The position numbers were made by a program, and so were the translations under genes. The notes beneath the pieces were generated by a model. It was not told the DNA's origin. It was given only the letters and a program-made list of their open reading frames with translations, and did no database searches. From Bacteroidales bacterium (lineage in GTDB: Bacteria > Bacteroidota > Bacteroidia > Bacteroidales > Lentimicrobiaceae), in NCBI GenBank assembly GCA_016709025.1, contig JADJEQ010000003.1:186001-250000 (forward strand): a stretch of DNA of 64,000 nt. The letters run 5' to 3'. Below are positions 9,859-19,980 of this stretch, piece after piece (positions within the stretch are counted from its first letter, which is position 1; the number at the start of each line of letters is the position of its first letter).

Positions 9859-11184
9859 ATGTTATCATTCAGAAAATTAACTGCGCTGGTTGTATTGATC
9901 AGTTTAAGCAGCTTTGCCCTTGCCCAGAGCAGGATCGACTTTTCGGAGTTTGATTTGCCCAACGGGCTGCATGTTATCCTGCACCAGGATAATTCTACCC
10001 CAATTGTGGCGGTAACGATCTCATACCATGTTGGATCAAAAAATGAAAGCCCTGACAGAACAGGATTTGCACATTTTTTTGAACACCTGATGTTCGAAGG
10101 ATCTGAAAATATTGCCAGGGGGCAATTTGACAAGATCGCCATGAATGCCGGCGGTCAGATTAATGCCAACACAAGCTGGGACAGGACATTCTACTACATC
10201 CTTGTACCTTCCAACCAACTGGAACTCGGTCTGTGGATGGAATCTGAGCGTTTGTTGCATCTTCGCATCGACAGCACCGGTGTTGAAACACAACGTCGCG
10301 TTGTAAAAGAGGAGCGCAAGCAATCATATGACAACAGGCCTTATGGTTCGCTGGTTGAAAAAACCTTCAGTACTGCATATAAAGTGCACCCTTACCGTTG
10401 GACCCCTATAGGATCAGCCCAATACATCGATGAAGCCAAACTCGAGGAGTTTATTGAGTTTCATTCAAGGTTTTATGTCCCGAACAATGCCATCTTATCA
10501 ATTGCCGGCGATATTGACCCGGTAACAGCAAAAGAGCTGGTTACCAAATATTTCGGTGACATTCCGAGAGGAACCAAAGAAATTACCAGGCCAAACCTGG
10601 TTGAGCCGAAACAAACTGCGGAAGTCCGCGACACGGTATTCGACAACATTCAATTACCTGCTGTAGTTCAGGCCTATCACATGCCTGCAATGGGAACGCC
10701 TGACTATTATGCGCTCAGCATGCTTACCACCCTGTTGTCTGATGGTGAAAGTTCACGCCTCAATAAATCGGTTGTGGATAAACAGCAAAAAGCCCTTTTT
10801 GTCGGCTCCTTCCCTATTCCGCTTGAAGAACCGGGGCTTTTCCTGGTTTTCGGAATTGTGAACATGAACATTGACCCATCGGATCTTGAATCGGCCATTG
10901 ATGCTGAAGTAAAACTGGCCCAGACAGTTGAACTAAGTGACAGGGAATTTGAAAAACTCCGCAATAAAATCGAAAACGATTTTGTGAGCCGGAATTCAAC
11001 CATGGCCGGAATTGCCGAGAACCTGTCAGATTACAGGATGTATTTCGGAGATGCGAATCTTATCAATACCGAGATTGACAAATACATGAAGGTTTCCAAA
11101 GCGGATATTATGCGGGTAGCCAATCAGTACCTTACAAAGGATAACAGGGTGGTGCTTTACTATTTACCTAAACAAAGCCAGTAA
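9859..11184 (+). CDS. Secreted M16 family zinc peptidase (catalytic subunit)
   Basis: A 441-residue periplasmic pitrilysin-type metallopeptidase with a signal peptide (1-23, ending ALAQ). The inverted zinc motif HFFEH is at 72-76, and the third ligand Glu lies in KEERKQ near 151-152, the expected 75 residues on. The C-terminal half is the second, non-catalytic M16 lobe. M16B enzymes work as heterodimers of one active and one inactive subunit, clamping around partly unfolded peptides. The following gene is exactly such a partner, 15 bp downstream. It is third in the mgsA operon, 25 bp after the HAD gene. Substrates unknown. Confidence 0.93.
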   Translation: MLSFRKLTALVVLISLSSFALAQSRIDFSEFDLPNGLHVILHQDNSTPIVAVTISYHVGSKNESPDRTGFAHFFEHLMFEGSENIARGQFDKIAMNAGGQINANTSWDRTFYYILVPSNQLELGLWMESERLLHLRIDSTGVETQRRVVKEERKQSYDNRPYGSLVEKTFSTAYKVHPYRWTPIGSAQYIDEAKLEEFIEFHSRFYVPNNAILSIAGDIDPVTAKELVTKYFGDIPRGTKEITRPNLVEPKQTAEVRDTVFDNIQLPAVVQAYHMPAMGTPDYYALSMLTTLLSDGESSRLNKSVVDKQQKALFVGSFPIPLEEPGLFLVFGIVNMNIDPSDLESAIDAEVKLAQTVELSDREFEKLRNKIENDFVSRNSTMAGIAENLSDYRMYFGDANLINTEIDKYMKVSKADIMRVANQYLTKDNRVVLYYLPKQSQ

Positions 11185-11186
11185 TC

Positions 11187-11192
11187 AGGAGG
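11187..11192 (+). promoter_or_regulatory. Perfect Shine-Dalgarno (AGGAGG)
   Basis: AGGAGG sits 7 nt before the ATG of the second M16 gene. Strong Shine-Dalgarno sites are unusual in Bacteroidota, so this marks the 11200 start clearly. Confidence 0.7.
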
Positions 11193-11199
11193 AAAGATC

Positions 11200-13308
11200 A
11201 TGAAAAAAATAATCACAATAGCCATAACCGCTGCTTTACTGGTTGCAGCCTATACAGGAACTGCCCAGACCAAAACCATTAAAAAACCAGCTGCTTCCAC
11301 GCCTGCACTCGATCGCAGTATTAAGCCGCAACCCGGACCAGCTCCTGTTATCAACATCGGGAAATATGAATCCTTTGAACTTGAAAACGGACTCAAGGTT
11401 TTCGTTGTTGAAAACAACAAAATACCCCGTGTCTCCTATTCTCTGATCGTTGATTACAATCCACTGCCTGAAGGTGAAGTAAGCGGACTGGCCGACTTCA
11501 CTGGTCAGCTTTTACGCAAGGGAACAACCACCATGAGTAAAGATCAGCTGGATGAGGAAGTCGATTTTATCGGCGCCAGCCTGTCAACCAGTGCAACCGG
11601 TATGTATGCTTCTTCACTGAAAAAACACAACACCCGTTTGCTCGAACTCATGTCGGATGTTTTACTGAACCCTGCATTCTCGGGTGAAGAACTCGAAAAA
11701 ATCAGAACCCAGGCCATCTCCGGCCTGGAAGCTTCTAAAAATGAGCCTTCAGCCATCAGTGAAAGAATCGGGAAACTCCTGGTATACGGTCAGGCCCACC
11801 CGTACGGGGAATCAATGACAGAAGCAACTGTAAAAAATATTACTGTTGACCAGTGTAAGGCCTTCTACCAGGGCTTCTTCCGGCCACAGATCGCCTATCT
11901 GGCTATTGTCGGTAATATTACCACTGCTGAAGCCAAAGAACTGGTTACGAAATATTTCAGCGCATGGGAAAAACAGGGTGTACCTGATATGGTGTTTCCG
12001 GTTCCTGCCATGCCGGCGAAGAATGTTGTAGCCGTGGTTGACAGACCGGATGCAGTTCAGACTACACTCAGCATCAGCTATCCGGTCGACTACAAACCAG
12101 GTAACCCGGATGCTATTAAAGCCAGGGTTGCCAATACCATTCTCGGCGGTGGCACTTTCAGGCTGTACAATAACCTTCGTGAAGAAAAAGCTTATACTTA
12201 CGGTGCCTATTCAAGACTGAGCGCAGATAAACTGGCCGGAAAATTCGAAGTCAGCACCGAAATCCGCAACTCAGTCACCGACAGCGCCATCAATGAGATC
12301 TTATCTGAGATGAAGCGCATCCGTGAAGAAATGGTACCTCAGCCCGAACTTGACCTCGTAAAAAATTACCTTTCAGGTGCTTTTGCCTTGTCACTTGAGG
12401 AACCTCAGACAGTTGCCAATTTCGCCATCAATACGGCAAGGTATAATTTGCCGTCTGACTATTATGTGAATTACCTGAAAAACCTGGCATCCGTTACTTC
12501 CGAAGATGTTAAAGAAATGTCAGATAAGTATATCAAACCTGCAAACACTTATATTCTGGCAGTTGGAAAAGCTTCGGAAATTACCGACAAACTTGTAAAA
12601 TTTACAGGTGGTCAGCCAATCCGCTATTTCGACTTTGAAGGGAAGGAATATGACCCTAACAAGAAAGTGAAAGCTGCACCGGCCGGACTAACTGCCGCTG
12701 ATGTCAATAATGCTTACATCAAAGCCATTGGTGGCGCTAAAGCAATGCTTAAAATAAAAGATTACACCATGATGGCCAGTACCAGTATGCAGGGCATGAC
12801 CATAGGCTTTGACATTTACCGCAAAGCACCCGACAAATACCTGATGAAGATCGGGGCCGGCGATATGGTTTTCCAGCAAATAGCCTACGATGGCACGACT
12901 GCAAAGACAGTGTCGCCAATGAGCGGTGAAAATAAGACCATGGAAGGAAAAGAACTCGAGGATATGAAGTTCGAAGCCATGCTGAACATCGAACTGCAAT
13001 ATGAAAAACTCGGAATAAAGCTTCTGCTCGAAGGCATTGAGGAGATCAACGGAGCCGATACTTACAGGGTCCTCATAACTTATCCGAACGGCAGGGAAAC
13101 AACCCGCTTTTTTGATGTCAACACCGGAATTCTTGTCAGGGAATCTGGCGAACAGGGTATCTCTGAATTCAGTGATTACCGTGAAGTGAATGGGGTTAAA
13201 TTCCCATATGCGATTTCGCAGCAAATGGGGCCTCAAACCATCAAACTGAATGTTCTTTCTATGAAAGTGAATTCAAAACTGAAAGATGAAATCTTCATTC
13301 TGAAATAG
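11200..13308 (+). CDS. Secreted M16 family protein, non-catalytic partner with extra C-terminal domain
   Basis: A 702-residue exported protein. The signal peptide (1-22) ends GTAQ. Two M16 lobes span about 45-485. Where the active partner has HFFEH, this one reads ADFTGQL, so the zinc site is absent and it should be inactive. It keeps the partner-type substrate-anchoring segment GGGTFRLYNNLREEKAYTYGAYS (about 313-335), whose Arg-Tyr pair is typical of the inactive subunit. Residues about 510-702 form an added beta-rich domain reminiscent of LolA/LppX-like lipid-binding folds, with phrases such as YDGTTAKTVSP and GADTYRVLITYPNG. That domain is not part of ordinary M16 proteins. Ends the mgsA operon before a strong terminator. 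Confidence 0.9.
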   Translation: MKKIITIAITAALLVAAYTGTAQTKTIKKPAASTPALDRSIKPQPGPAPVINIGKYESFELENGLKVFVVENNKIPRVSYSLIVDYNPLPEGEVSGLADFTGQLLRKGTTTMSKDQLDEEVDFIGASLSTSATGMYASSLKKHNTRLLELMSDVLLNPAFSGEELEKIRTQAISGLEASKNEPSAISERIGKLLVYGQAHPYGESMTEATVKNITVDQCKAFYQGFFRPQIAYLAIVGNITTAEAKELVTKYFSAWEKQGVPDMVFPVPAMPAKNVVAVVDRPDAVQTTLSISYPVDYKPGNPDAIKARVANTILGGGTFRLYNNLREEKAYTYGAYSRLSADKLAGKFEVSTEIRNSVTDSAINEILSEMKRIREEMVPQPELDLVKNYLSGAFALSLEEPQTVANFAINTARYNLPSDYYVNYLKNLASVTSEDVKEMSDKYIKPANTYILAVGKASEITDKLVKFTGGQPIRYFDFEGKEYDPNKKVKAAPAGLTAADVNNAYIKAIGGAKAMLKIKDYTMMASTSMQGMTIGFDIYRKAPDKYLMKIGAGDMVFQQIAYDGTTAKTVSPMSGENKTMEGKELEDMKFEAMLNIELQYEKLGIKLLLEGIEEINGADTYRVLITYPNGRETTRFFDVNTGILVRESGEQGISEFSDYREVNGVKFPYAISQQMGPQTIKLNVLSMKVNSKLKDEIFILK

Positions 13309-13327
13309 ACTTATTTTTTTAGCATAC

Positions 13328-13360
13328 AAAAAGGTTGCCAGCCAGGCAACCTTTTTTTTT
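13328..13360 (+). terminator. Intrinsic terminator of the mgsA-M16 operon
   Basis: Stem AAAAAGGTTGCC / GGCAACCTTTTT around AGCCA, followed by a run of T residues, 20 bp after the stop codon. Confidence 0.92.
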
Positions 13361-13405
13361 ATCAGATTTTTACCTCATGAATCACTGTAATGGGTAAATC
13401 TCATT

Positions 13406-13435
13406 TTTGGTTTCTGATCCGTTTTTTTATCTTTG
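13406..13435 (+). promoter_or_regulatory. Bacteroidota promoter: TTTG, 18-bp spacer, TATCTTTG
   Basis: The -33 box TTTG is at 13406-13409 and the -7 box TATCTTTG at 13428-13435. The upstream ATG at 13433 lies inside this promoter, so it cannot be the real start of the amylase. The ATG at 13484 fits. Confidence 0.75.
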
Positions 13436-13483
13436 TATGAAATAATTCTTCATCTGCTACCATTTATCTTCAACCATAATCTC

Positions 13484-14866
13484 ATGAAAATCAGTTCTAA
13501 AATTCTTATCGTAGCAGCCATTTTGCTCGCAGCTGCCAACTATACGATCGTATCGGGCAGGCAAAAAGCAACCGCAAACAATCCGGATGAAAGCGGCCTG
13601 ATTCAGGTTAAACATCCGGAATGGAGCAAAAATCTGAGCATCTATGAAATCAATATCAGACAATATACACCGGAAGGAACTTTCTCCGCAATGGAGGCTC
13701 ATCTCCCCAGGCTTAAAGATCTTGGAGCGGATATCCTGTGGCTGATGCCGATCCATCCGGTTGGAAAGTTAAACCGCAAGGGAACACTTGGAAGTTATTA
13801 TGCGGTAAGCGATTACAAAGGAGTTAATCCTGAATACGGCACGCCGGAAGATTTCAGACATTTTGTAAAAAAAGCACATGAACTGGGACTTTATGTCATC
13901 ATCGACTGGGTTCCAAACCATTCGGCATGGGACAATGCACTGGTAACCGAACATCCTGAATGGTATGTCAGAGACTCAACAGGTAAGCTACATTCGCCCA
14001 GCGACTGGACCGACGTGGTTAAGTTCAACTACAAAGTGCCTGAATTGCGCACTTATATGCTTGATGCGCTTAAATATTGGATAAAAGATTTTGACATTGA
14101 CGGTTATCGTTGCGATGTTGCAGGTGATGTACCTACCGATTTCTGGAACAATTCCAGGGCTGAACTTGATAAAATCAAACCGGTATTTATGCTTGCCGAA
14201 GCTGAAAAACCGGAAATGCACAGTGCCTTTGACATGACCTACGGTTGGGAGTTTCATCATGTAATGAATAAAATTTACAAAGGGACCATGAACGCCAACG
14301 ACATAGAAAAATACCTGAAAAAGAACGACTCCCTATATCCTGCCGATGCATATCGCATGAATTTCATTACCAATCATGATGAGAATTCCTGGAACGGAAC
14401 TGAATTTGAACGCCTTGGCGAAGGGGTTGAAGCATTTTTTATACTAGCTGCAACCGTCCCGGGAATGCCTTTGGTATATACCGGACAGGAATCCGCCCTT
14501 CAAAAGAGACTTCTGTTCTTCGAAAAAGACCCGGTTGAATGGGGCAACTATAAAATGACCGGCTTCTACAAAACCATCCTTGACCTCAAAAAAGCAAATC
14601 CTGCTTTGTACAATGGATCGGCTGGTGGCAAATGGACCAGGATTAATACCAATGCCGATGATCAGGTATTCGCCATTATTCGTGAAAAGGAAAATAACCG
14701 GGTATTTTCGGTAATAAACCTGAGTGCAAAACCGGTTACTGTGCAACTTCAGGGAAAAGAATTTGCCGGCAAATACAAAGATCTTTATACAGGTGAAAAG
14801 ACCACATTGAAGGCTGGTGCTGTGATTGAACTGCCTGCCTGGAAGTATAAAGTTTTCTACAAATAG
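13484..14866 (+). CDS. Secreted alpha-amylase family (GH13) glycosidase
   Basis: Hydrolyses alpha-glucans or malto-oligosaccharides outside the cytoplasm. I start at 13484 because the preceding in-frame ATG overlaps the promoter and this one begins a signal peptide (MKISSKILIVAAILLAA). The (beta/alpha)8 barrel shows the GH13 landmarks: region I VIIDWVPNHSAWDN, the nucleophile Asp in YRCDVAGDVP, the acid/base Glu in FMLAEAEKPE, and region IV NFITNHDENSW. A C-terminal beta domain follows (about 380-460). At about 460 residues it is a compact member. It is followed 28 bp later by a GH31 glucosidase, so the two probably form a small maltodextrin operon. No SusC/SusD pair accompanies them. Confidence 0.93.
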   Translation: MKISSKILIVAAILLAAANYTIVSGRQKATANNPDESGLIQVKHPEWSKNLSIYEINIRQYTPEGTFSAMEAHLPRLKDLGADILWLMPIHPVGKLNRKGTLGSYYAVSDYKGVNPEYGTPEDFRHFVKKAHELGLYVIIDWVPNHSAWDNALVTEHPEWYVRDSTGKLHSPSDWTDVVKFNYKVPELRTYMLDALKYWIKDFDIDGYRCDVAGDVPTDFWNNSRAELDKIKPVFMLAEAEKPEMHSAFDMTYGWEFHHVMNKIYKGTMNANDIEKYLKKNDSLYPADAYRMNFITNHDENSWNGTEFERLGEGVEAFFILAATVPGMPLVYTGQESALQKRLLFFEKDPVEWGNYKMTGFYKTILDLKKANPALYNGSAGGKWTRINTNADDQVFAIIREKENNRVFSVINLSAKPVTVQLQGKEFAGKYKDLYTGEKTTLKAGAVIELPAWKYKVFYK

Positions 14867-14894
14867 TCGTTGGTAAATACTAATAAAGAGGATC

Positions 14895-17354
14895 ATGAAA
14901 AATTTCGTCTTTCTAATTTTAATAACATTTTCGGTTATGAACCATGCTTACTCACAGAGCAGTCAAAACAGAAGTTTAGGCAGGATTAAGACACAAAAGT
15001 TGAGCGGACAGACTTTGTCAATTGACACTGAATTTGGTAAAGCAGAAATCACAGTTTTCGGTGAAGGCATATTCCGGATGCGGATTGTAAAGGATGCATT
15101 TCAGGAAGATTTTTCCTATGCAGTATCCGGAAAACCCGAAATATGTGAGGTAAAGCTTCAGGAAAGCAATGAGAAACTGACTCTCTCGACTGCAAAACTG
15201 AAACTTGAAATCAACAGAAATCCGGTAAGATTTGCATTTTACACACCCGACGGAAAACTGATCAATACCGATGACCAGGCCTTCGGAACCTCATGGATAG
15301 GAACTGAAGTAACCACCTACAAACAACTACAGCCGGGTGAGCGGTTTATCGGACTTGGGGAGAAAACCGGCAACCTCGATCGCAGCGGAAGCGCTTACGA
15401 CAACTGGAACACCGACAATCCGCGTTACGGGCCCAATGATGATCCGTTGTATGTCACCATTCCCTTCTATATGGGCTTACACAATGGGTTGGTTTATGGA
15501 ATTTTTATGGATAACACGCACAGAAGCCGCTTTAACTTCGGAGCCAGCAACAACAGGTTCAGTTCATTCAGTGCCGACGACGGGGAGATGGATTATTATT
15601 TTATTCATGAAACAGATGTGGCCGGGATCATTCAGGATTACACTCAACTCACCGGACGCATGACCATGCCTCCACTTTGGGCACTGGGCTATCAGCAATG
15701 CCGCTGGAGTTACTTCCCCGATACTGAAGTATTGAATGTTGTAAAGAATTTCCGCGATCGCAAAATTCCGCTCGACGTGATATATCTTGATATTCATTAC
15801 ATGGATGCATACAAAATCTTCACCTGGCATCCAACCCGTTTCAGTAATCCTCAGAAGTTGCTCTCAGACCTGAAATCAATGGGTGTTCACACAACGGTAA
15901 TCGTTGATCCCGGGATTAAGGTAGAAAAAGGCTATGCAGCTTATGAGGATGGACTCAAGAAGGATATGTTTATCAAATATCCTGATGGTCAGGTATATAC
16001 AGCACAGGTATGGCCTGGATGGTGTCACTTTCCCGACTTCACAAAGCCTGCAGCCCGGGAATGGTGGGGAAACAACTTTAGCGGACTGGTTGCCAGCGGG
16101 GTGGAAGGATTCTGGAATGATATGAATGAGATTGCCTCCTGGGGTGGAGGTTATACGCCGCATCTGGTAGAACTGGATTGGGAAGGTAAAAAAACAGCAT
16201 ATCGCCAGGCCAAAAACGTGTATGGAATGCAGATGGCCAGGAGCACCTATGAGGGAACCCGTAAGCTGATGAACAATCAGCGACCGCTAATCCTGACCAG
16301 GGCAGGTTATGCCGGACTGCAACGCTATACAGCCCTCTGGACGGGCGATAATCAGGCAAGTGAAGAACACATGATGCTTGGCACCCGGTTGCTGAACAGC
16401 CTCGGGTTAAGCGGCGTATCCTTTACAGGCGTTGATGTCGGCGGTTTCAGCAAAGATGCTACCCCATCACTTTTTGCCCGCTGGATAGGTGTCGGCGCAT
16501 TCAGCCCTTTCTTCAGAAGCCATACGCATTACGACACTAAATCTGCAGAGCCATGGGCTTATGGAGAAACCGTTGAGAACATTTCACGCAACTATATTCA
16601 ACTGAGATATAAACTGTTACCATATATCTACTCAGCGTTTCATGAGTCGGTTGAAACCGGAATGCCCGTAAACAGAAGCCTTGCCATTAATTATACTTTT
16701 GATGAAAAAATCTACCATTACATCTATCAGAACCAGTACCTTTTCGGTCCGTCAATCATGGTTGCACCTACCGAAAGTACGCGCGATCTGGTGAAAGTTT
16801 ACCTGCCCGAAGGAGAATGGTACGATCTTCATTCAGGAGTTAAACACCAGGGAAACAGTGAGATAACTGCCGAATGCCCGGTTCATATACTGCCACTGTT
16901 CATCAAAGCAGGTTCGGTTATTCCGATGCAAAAGGGAGTTCAAAGCACTTCTGAAGATGCCGGTGATGTACTTTATCTTCATATTTTCAATGGGAACAGC
17001 GGTTCTGATTTCGTTTACTACGAAGACGACGGAAGTTCTTATAATTACGAGAAAGGTGCATTCTACAGACGCATGATTACCTTCGATCCGGAAAAAAAAC
17101 AGCTTAAACTACATGCAAAAGAGGGGTCCTATAACAGCCACTTCAGGAAAGTTCAACTAATTTTACACGGGTTTCCGGAAAATTCAGCTTTCAGGCTGAA
17201 TAATGGCAATCTCGCATTCAGCAAAGGCGAAATTGATCTGTTTAATGCACTCGAACCCGCCGATCCCCAATACCTGGAAACCAAACACAACAAAATTAAT
17301 ATTTTGAGTTCCGAGACTACAATGGGAGATGGAGAAATCGTTCTGAGTTGGTAA
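14895..17354 (+). CDS. Secreted GH31 alpha-glucosidase
   Basis: An 819-residue exoglycosidase releasing alpha-linked glucose (or xylose) from oligosaccharide ends. It has a signal peptide (1-20), an N-terminal beta-sandwich (about 30-240), the catalytic barrel (about 245-600) and C-terminal beta domains. The barrel carries GYQQCRWSYFPD, the nucleophile Asp in GFWNDMNEIASW and FFRSHTHYDT downstream; the acid/base Asp is expected in the WTGDNQASEEHM loop. An AGAGGATC stretch sits just ahead of the ATG. It is second in the GH13-GH31 operon. No terminator hairpin is visible; the gene runs into a low-complexity tract shared with the convergent kinase gene. Confidence 0.93.
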   Translation: MKNFVFLILITFSVMNHAYSQSSQNRSLGRIKTQKLSGQTLSIDTEFGKAEITVFGEGIFRMRIVKDAFQEDFSYAVSGKPEICEVKLQESNEKLTLSTAKLKLEINRNPVRFAFYTPDGKLINTDDQAFGTSWIGTEVTTYKQLQPGERFIGLGEKTGNLDRSGSAYDNWNTDNPRYGPNDDPLYVTIPFYMGLHNGLVYGIFMDNTHRSRFNFGASNNRFSSFSADDGEMDYYFIHETDVAGIIQDYTQLTGRMTMPPLWALGYQQCRWSYFPDTEVLNVVKNFRDRKIPLDVIYLDIHYMDAYKIFTWHPTRFSNPQKLLSDLKSMGVHTTVIVDPGIKVEKGYAAYEDGLKKDMFIKYPDGQVYTAQVWPGWCHFPDFTKPAAREWWGNNFSGLVASGVEGFWNDMNEIASWGGGYTPHLVELDWEGKKTAYRQAKNVYGMQMARSTYEGTRKLMNNQRPLILTRAGYAGLQRYTALWTGDNQASEEHMMLGTRLLNSLGLSGVSFTGVDVGGFSKDATPSLFARWIGVGAFSPFFRSHTHYDTKSAEPWAYGETVENISRNYIQLRYKLLPYIYSAFHESVETGMPVNRSLAINYTFDEKIYHYIYQNQYLFGPSIMVAPTESTRDLVKVYLPEGEWYDLHSGVKHQGNSEITAECPVHILPLFIKAGSVIPMQKGVQSTSEDAGDVLYLHIFNGNSGSDFVYYEDDGSSYNYEKGAFYRRMITFDPEKKQLKLHAKEGSYNSHFRKVQLILHGFPENSAFRLNNGNLAFSKGEIDLFNALEPADPQYLETKHNKINILSSETTMGDGEIVLSW

Positions 17355-17397
17355 AAATTGATTATGACAATCCCCTTGTATACCTAAAAATTATTTT

Positions 17398-17600
17398 GTA
17401 CTCTGCGGCTATTTTTGCGTTCTGTGTGACTTCTTTTGAAATCCTGCACATAAGCGTAAAAAAGGTTTATCCGCAGAGAGCCGCGGAGAGATCACGCAGA
17501 GAACCACAAAGGAATCTTTTATTGCTTTATTTTTTTGAAGTCTACAGCTTTAATAGGTAAGCTTCATGCCCCATGCCCCTTGCGCCTTGATTACTTTCGC
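17398..17600. repeat. Low-complexity inverted word tract between convergent genes
   Basis: A pyrimidine-leaning arm (CTCTGCGGC, TTTGCGTTCTG) is followed by its purine-rich counterpart at about 17460-17515 (CGCAGAGAGCCGCGGAGAG, CGCAGAGAACCACAAAGG). Nearer the kinase, the minus strand reads GGGGCATGGGGCATG, the same words as at 55.67 kb. No gene fits here. Confidence 0.7.
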
Positions 17601-17610
17601 ATCAGAAGTG

Positions 17611-19980
17611 TTAAATCACGCTCTGGTTAAGCAGGTAGGTTCCCCATTTAATAATTAATTCCTGCAGCTGACCAATATTTATAGGCTTGGACATGTAATC
17701 AACCATTCCTGATTCAATGCATTTTTCGCGGTCACCTGCCATGGCATTGGCTGTAAGTGCAATAATGATGGGTTGTTTTGAAACCGGAAACAATTCTTTA
17801 ATTTTAATTGTTGCTTCTATCCCGCTCATTTCCGGCATTTGAATATCCATCAGTATCACGTCAAAATTCTTTTCGTACAGGATATTAACTGCTTCGCGCC
17901 CGTTAAGAACTGATTCAACCTTATAACCCATAAGGTTAAGCAACGAGATTGTCAGTTTCTGGTTGACCATGTTATCTTCTGCAATCAGAATCCGGAGGGG
18001 GAAACGGGAACTGAGTGAAAAGTCTATTTCACCTTGTTTTTCCACTTTTTTTTCATTTTTGGATGTTTCAGTCATAATATGCAGTACTTCCTGAAATAAT
18101 TCTTTCAATCTAACTGGTTTAGATAATTGCCCTGCAAAAAGCCCCCCTTTTATATAACCTAAATCTCCGGATGAAGATAGCAATAATAAAGGTGTCTTGC
18201 CTTTTAAATTTATATTTTTTATTTTTCCTGCCAACTCAATGCCATCCATTCCGGGCATTTGCAGATCAAGTACAATTAAATCAAATATAGCTTCTGAATC
18301 TATCGTAACTAAAGCCTCTTCTCCAGATGCAGCCAAAACGGGAATCATCCCCCAGGAATCAAACTGCAGCCTTAAGATCTGGCGATTGGTCTGATTATCA
18401 TCAACAATTAAAACCCTTCGGCCTCTTAATTGAGGTAAATAACCTTTAACATGCAACTTTGTTTTGCCGATCCCCGAATTTTTAATCTTTATGGTAAAAT
18501 TAAAGGTCGATCCTGTACCTTGTTCACTTTGAACCCAAATCTCCCCTCCCATCAGCGTTACCAATCGCTTTGAGATAGCCAGCCCTAGTCCTGTGCCTCC
18601 GTATTTCCTTGTTGTTGAGCTATCGGCTTGTATAAATGGTTCAAAAAGTGAGGCTATTGTCTGCTGACTAATTCCAATTCCGCTGTCTTTGACAGAAAAT
18701 TTAAGCTCATTTAACCCGCTTTTCTCCTGTAGAAGCTGAACGGAAATGTATACTTCGCCCTTATCAGTAAATTTAATTGCATTGTTTACCAGATTGATCA
18801 GTATCTGCCTGAGCCTGTTTGAATCACCAAGCAGGTTCGACGGCACATCCGGTTCAATCATATAAAGCAGGTCCAATCCCTTTTCAATGGCCTTAATTGC
18901 AAACATATCAAGTGTATCCTCAATGCAGGTTCTGAGCTCAAAATGTGTTTCTTCCAGCTCCAGTTTGCCTGATTCGATCTTCGAAAAATCGAGAATATCG
19001 TTGATTATACCTATCAGGCTCTCGCCTGAAAGTTGAATGGTTTCAGCATAATCGCGCTGGGATGAAGTAAGCTGGGTATTCAGCAGGAGGCTTGTCATTC
19101 CGATCACGCCATTCATCGGTGTGCGTATTTCATGACTCATCATTGCCAGAAAGTCGGATTTTATCCTGTTCGCAGATTCAGCTTCCGACTTTGCATGAGT
19201 TAATTCATCCATGGCACTTTTAAATTCACTTATATCCCTGATGACCGCAAGCACTGCCGCCCTCCCTCTGAATCCGGTTTTTTTCAGACTGAATTCACAG
19301 TTTTTTCTTTCCCCATTTCTTGCAATGAGAACCGCTTCGAATTTATTGCCTGAAAATGATGATTCCCTGAAATTTAATCTTAATTCTTCTACTCTTTCCC
19401 GATCGGGGAAATCGAAGAAGGACATATAATCCTTTGTGTACAATTCATCTGAAGGATAGCCCAGCAAAGATTCAGAAACCTCATTTATAAAAAGGATTTT
19501 ACCTTTTTTGAAAATGCAGATCAGGTCGTGTGTATTTTCGCTGATAGCCCTGTACTTCTCTTCATTTTCGATCAGGTTGTGAATTGCCGACATCCTTGGG
19601 GTAACATCGTAAATCCGGAGACAGACTCCGGAAAGATCACTATTCTGATCAAAAAAGTTACATACAATCGCATCTGCAAAAAAGAGACTCTTGTCTTTTC
19701 GGAAAAGCCTGAATTCGATCCGATCGGCATTGTTGCCTGTAATGTCGTCAATATAAATCCTGTCCCCGGCTGGAATAAGACTGTATAAGCTGACCCCGGA
19801 GAGTTCGTTTGAGGTATAACCCAGTAAATGGTCTACCGGACCTTTTGCTGACATTATTAACCCGGATGAGTTAATGCATATCTGAAGGCTACAGCCATTG
19901 GCGTCACGCGGACGCAAATCCATCTCTTTTTCGAGACCGGCAGGGAATAACTGATTTTCTACACCGTTTTTATCACCCAT
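17611..19980 (-). CDS. Hybrid sensor histidine kinase (PAS-PAS-HisKA-HATPase-REC-REC)
   Basis: A 789-residue signalling kinase with no transmembrane segment, so probably a cytosolic sensor. Order: PAS (about 28-130), PAS (about 140-255), HisKA with phospho-His283 in MMSHEIRTPMNG, HATPase with N box LINLVNNAIKF (about 394-404), G boxes DSGIGIS and GGTGLGLAIS, then two receivers. Receiver 1 begins RRVLIVDDNQ with phospho-Asp near 572 (LDLQMPGMDG). Receiver 2 begins RILIAEDN with phospho-Asp near 712 (MDIQMPEMSG). There is no Hpt domain and no output domain, so phosphate must pass to a partner elsewhere. It stands alone and leftward, so its target is not evident from context. Confidence 0.95.
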   Translation of the reverse strand: MGDKNGVENQLFPAGLEKEMDLRPRDANGCSLQICINSSGLIMSAKGPVDHLLGYTSNELSGVSLYSLIPAGDRIYIDDITGNNADRIEFRLFRKDKSLFFADAIVCNFFDQNSDLSGVCLRIYDVTPRMSAIHNLIENEEKYRAISENTHDLICIFKKGKILFINEVSESLLGYPSDELYTKDYMSFFDFPDRERVEELRLNFRESSFSGNKFEAVLIARNGERKNCEFSLKKTGFRGRAAVLAVIRDISEFKSAMDELTHAKSEAESANRIKSDFLAMMSHEIRTPMNGVIGMTSLLLNTQLTSSQRDYAETIQLSGESLIGIINDILDFSKIESGKLELEETHFELRTCIEDTLDMFAIKAIEKGLDLLYMIEPDVPSNLLGDSNRLRQILINLVNNAIKFTDKGEVYISVQLLQEKSGLNELKFSVKDSGIGISQQTIASLFEPFIQADSSTTRKYGGTGLGLAISKRLVTLMGGEIWVQSEQGTGSTFNFTIKIKNSGIGKTKLHVKGYLPQLRGRRVLIVDDNQTNRQILRLQFDSWGMIPVLAASGEEALVTIDSEAIFDLIVLDLQMPGMDGIELAGKIKNINLKGKTPLLLLSSSGDLGYIKGGLFAGQLSKPVRLKELFQEVLHIMTETSKNEKKVEKQGEIDFSLSSRFPLRILIAEDNMVNQKLTISLLNLMGYKVESVLNGREAVNILYEKNFDVILMDIQMPEMSGIEATIKIKELFPVSKQPIIIALTANAMAGDREKCIESGMVDYMSKPINIGQLQELIIKWGTYLLNQSVI

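Noticed and set aside
13433..18000. Polysaccharide utilisation locus around the GH13/GH31 genes
   Set aside because: No SusC/SusD-type pair, no sugar-sensing regulator directly linked; the hybrid kinase is a soluble PAS-type without a propeller sensor and is read convergently.
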